Part shown: positions 5,381 to 6,245 of the stretch, piece after piece
Position numbering within the stretch: the stretch's first letter is position 1
How the letters are laid out: every line of letters begins with the position of its first letter
NCBI GenBank assembly: GCA_003136075.1
Contig: PNBP01000154.1
Location: forward strand, 1,558 to 7,802
Direction: 5' to 3'
Length of the DNA: 6,245 bases
From: Methanoregula sp.
Lineage (GTDB): Archaea > Halobacteriota > Methanomicrobia > Methanomicrobiales > Methanospirillaceae
Position numbers and translations under genes: made by a program
The notes under the pieces: generated by a model
The model's input: only the letters and a program-made list of their open reading frames with translations
Told to the model about the DNA's origin: nothing
Database searches by the model: none

Positions 5381-5465
5381 GGTCCCGGCAGTTGACGACG
5401 GCCTCGGTACCAGATCCGGTCATGGGTCTGCGAAATCGGTTCGAGCACGGCCCCGCCCCACCGCA
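5381..5465 (+). repeat. dispersed intergenic repeat, copy C
   Basis: Copy C aligns without gaps to copy A over 85 bp (63 identical), including TTGACGACGG (5392-5401), ATCCGGT and the perfect 17-bp block GGCCCCGCCCCACCGCA (5449-5465). The middle part (about 5431-5448) is the most diverged. It fills most of the 169-bp gap between the convergent arsM operon and the HicB gene, ending 28 bp from the HicB stop codon. Confidence 0.7.
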
Positions 5466-5493
5466 CGTGGCCGGCAGAAGGAGTGCCATGAGA

Positions 5494-5721
5494 TTATCCC
5501 GCAACCGTATCGACACAACCCCGGTGGACGGTGAACTCATCTTCAACCGGGATCTCCCGGTTATCTTCCCTGAAGCAGGAGATCATGAGCCCGATCGCTT
5601 CTTTCGTATTCGCCATGGCCTCTTCGACAGTCTCCCCCTGCGAGAGGCAGCCCGGTAAGGCCGGCACTTCAGACCAGAACCCGCCCTCTTTGGCCTTGTG
5701 GATCAGAATCGAATATTCCAT
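5494..5721 (-). CDS. hicB: HicB-like antitoxin-type protein, single domain
   Basis: This 75-residue protein has the HicB partial RNase H-like fold: first strand MEYSILIHKAKEGGFWSEVP (1-20), the signature LPGCLSQGETVEEAMAN (22-38) and the following helix. It is the short form with no C-terminal DNA-binding domain. In HicAB systems HicB neutralises the mRNA-cleaving toxin HicA; here no HicA frame lies downstream (only repeat copy C), so it is a solitary HicB. Its ATG overlaps the HepT stop codon by one base (TGATG), with GGAAGG just upstream inside hepT, so translation is coupled. A longer frame reaching 5799 overlaps hepT and is not favoured. It may support the HepT-MntA pair or be a leftover antitoxin; the sequence does not decide. 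Confidence 0.85.
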   Translation of the reverse strand: MEYSILIHKAKEGGFWSEVPALPGCLSQGETVEEAMANTKEAIGLMISCFREDNREIPVEDEFTVHRGCVDTVAG

Positions 5722-6071
5722 CAGTTGCCTTCCGCTTCGCGAAGCATTTTTTTCACGGCAGTCGCAAGCGGTGACAGGTCGTGCCGGATGGTCTCCCACA
5801 TGATCGTCGGGCTTATGGAAAAGTACCCGTGGACCATCTTGTCCCGCATTCCTGCAAATTCTTTCCAGGGAACATGAGGGTACTGTTCGATAATCTCCGG
5901 AGGGATCTTCTTAATTGCTTCGCCGATAACCACGAAATTGAGAATGATCGCCTCGCGTGTTCTCCGGTCGCCGAGCAGGTGCTCGTACGTCATGCCCTCC
6001 GTATAGGATTGGATCGCCGAGATCGCATCGTCAATGTCCGTGAGATAGAGTTTCACCTCGCGCTTAGACAT
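5721..6071 (-). CDS. hepT: HepT-type toxin (HEPN domain, formerly DUF86)
   Basis: This 116-residue protein is an all-helical HEPN protein of the HepT family. The catalytic motif R-x4-H-x-Y is present as Arg76, His81 and Tyr83 in RDKMVHGYF, preceded by the family segments FVVIGEAIKKIP (46-57) and VPWKEFAGM (67-75). In characterised pairs HepT is an RNA-cleaving toxin that MntA silences by adding AMP groups to the tyrosine of this motif. ATG 6071 is chosen because GAGGT (6077-6081) lies 5 nt upstream; ATG 6083 and GTG 6092 fall inside the MntA coding region with no better site. It overlaps the end of mntA by 8 bp and the start of hicB by 1 bp, so the three genes form a tight operon. All key residues are intact, so it should be active. 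Confidence 0.93.
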   Translation of the reverse strand: MSKREVKLYLTDIDDAISAIQSYTEGMTYEHLLGDRRTREAIILNFVVIGEAIKKIPPEIIEQYPHVPWKEFAGMRDKMVHGYFSISPTIMWETIRHDLSPLATAVKKMLREAEGN

Positions 6072-6245
6072 AGATGACCTCATCGAGCACATCCTGCCGG
6101 ATCACCGGCTTCAGGGAATCCGAGGTTACCAGATCAACCCGGGCACCGAGTCGTTCGGAAAGAAAATGTTCAAGCCGCATGAAGGTGACAAACCCCACCG
6201 GCTTTGAGAACTCCACCAGAAGATCAATATCGCTTTCGCCCGTCT
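6064..6245 (-). CDS. mntA: MntA-type minimal nucleotidyltransferase antitoxin (5' end outside window)
   Basis: This frame enters from the right edge and ends at TAA (6066-6064); about the last 60 residues are present. It opens with TGESDIDLLVEF, the end of the GSxARGExSDIDLLVEF motif whose two aspartates bind the metal and nucleotide in minimal nucleotidyltransferases. It continues with the usual helix (MRLEHFLSERLG) and the strand RVDLVTSD, which carries the third acidic residue. The family partner is HepT, which it adenylylates as an antitoxin. The 8-bp overlap with hepT, antitoxin first, is the usual order. The glycine-serine part of the motif lies outside the window. Confidence 0.9.
   Translation of the reverse strand, partial: TGESDIDLLVEFSKPVGFVTFMRLEHFLSERLGARVDLVTSDSLKPVIRQDVLDEVIYV

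Noticed and set aside
713..5465. The three repeats as a transposon, MITE or CRISPR remnant
   Set aside because: No terminal inverted repeats, target duplications, transposase or regular spacers were seen, and the copies are kilobases apart.
5325..5493. A hicA toxin gene downstream of hicB
   Set aside because: No frame of about 60 residues with a HicA-like G-S-H pattern exists here on either strand; the space is filled by repeat copy C.
5734..5753. Perfect palindrome GCTTCGCGAAGC followed by seven T, like an intrinsic terminator on the plus strand
   Set aside because: It lies inside hepT and encodes its C-terminal KKMLREAE segment, and no plus-strand gene ends there.

Overview
The window looks like a chromosomal segment of a methanogenic archaeon, most likely in or near the Methanomicrobiales (Methanoregula-like). 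The evidence is archaeal TATA boxes (TTTAAATA before arsM), U-rich rather than hairpin terminators, GGAG/GGTG Shine-Dalgarno sites, two flavoproteins carrying the compact four-cysteine motif of methanogen iron-sulfur flavoproteins (Isf), and short AbrB, HicB, HepT and MntA genes. The genus is an inference from gene content, not from a marker gene.

Layout from left to right: the C-terminal part of a SAM-dependent methyltransferase (+, cut by the left edge); a 499-bp gap with two TATA-like sites and repeat copy A; an HxlR-type regulator (-) divergent from a gene pair (+) encoding an NTF2/SnoaL-like protein and an Isf-type flavoprotein, joined by an ATGA overlap; an SRPBCC protein (+); a 356-bp gap with repeat copy B; a cysteine-containing AbrB-type regulator (-) divergent from an arsenic operon (+) of arsenite methyltransferase (arsM) and a second Isf-type flavoprotein; repeat copy C; and a minus-strand operon MntA (cut by the right edge), HepT, HicB with overlapping genes.

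Two modules share one plan: a small cysteine-containing regulator, divergently transcribed from a two-gene operon that ends in an Isf-type flavoprotein. The first is probably a redox or electrophile-stress module. The second is an arsenic methylation module in which the flavoprotein may supply electrons. The third unit is a toxin-antitoxin operon of the polyAMPylation type with a HicB antitoxin-like gene attached.

Two observations deserve most attention. First, the abrB and arsM promoters carry nearly the same 26-27 bp element, inverted relative to each other, each ending in the TATA box, which suggests one regulator controlling both sides. Second, a diverged repeat of about 85-105 bp occurs three times, always in the same orientation, once in each of the three convergent intergenic gaps. 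Its substitutions show no codon-position bias, so it is probably non-coding. No tRNA, rRNA, CRISPR array or insertion sequence was seen.
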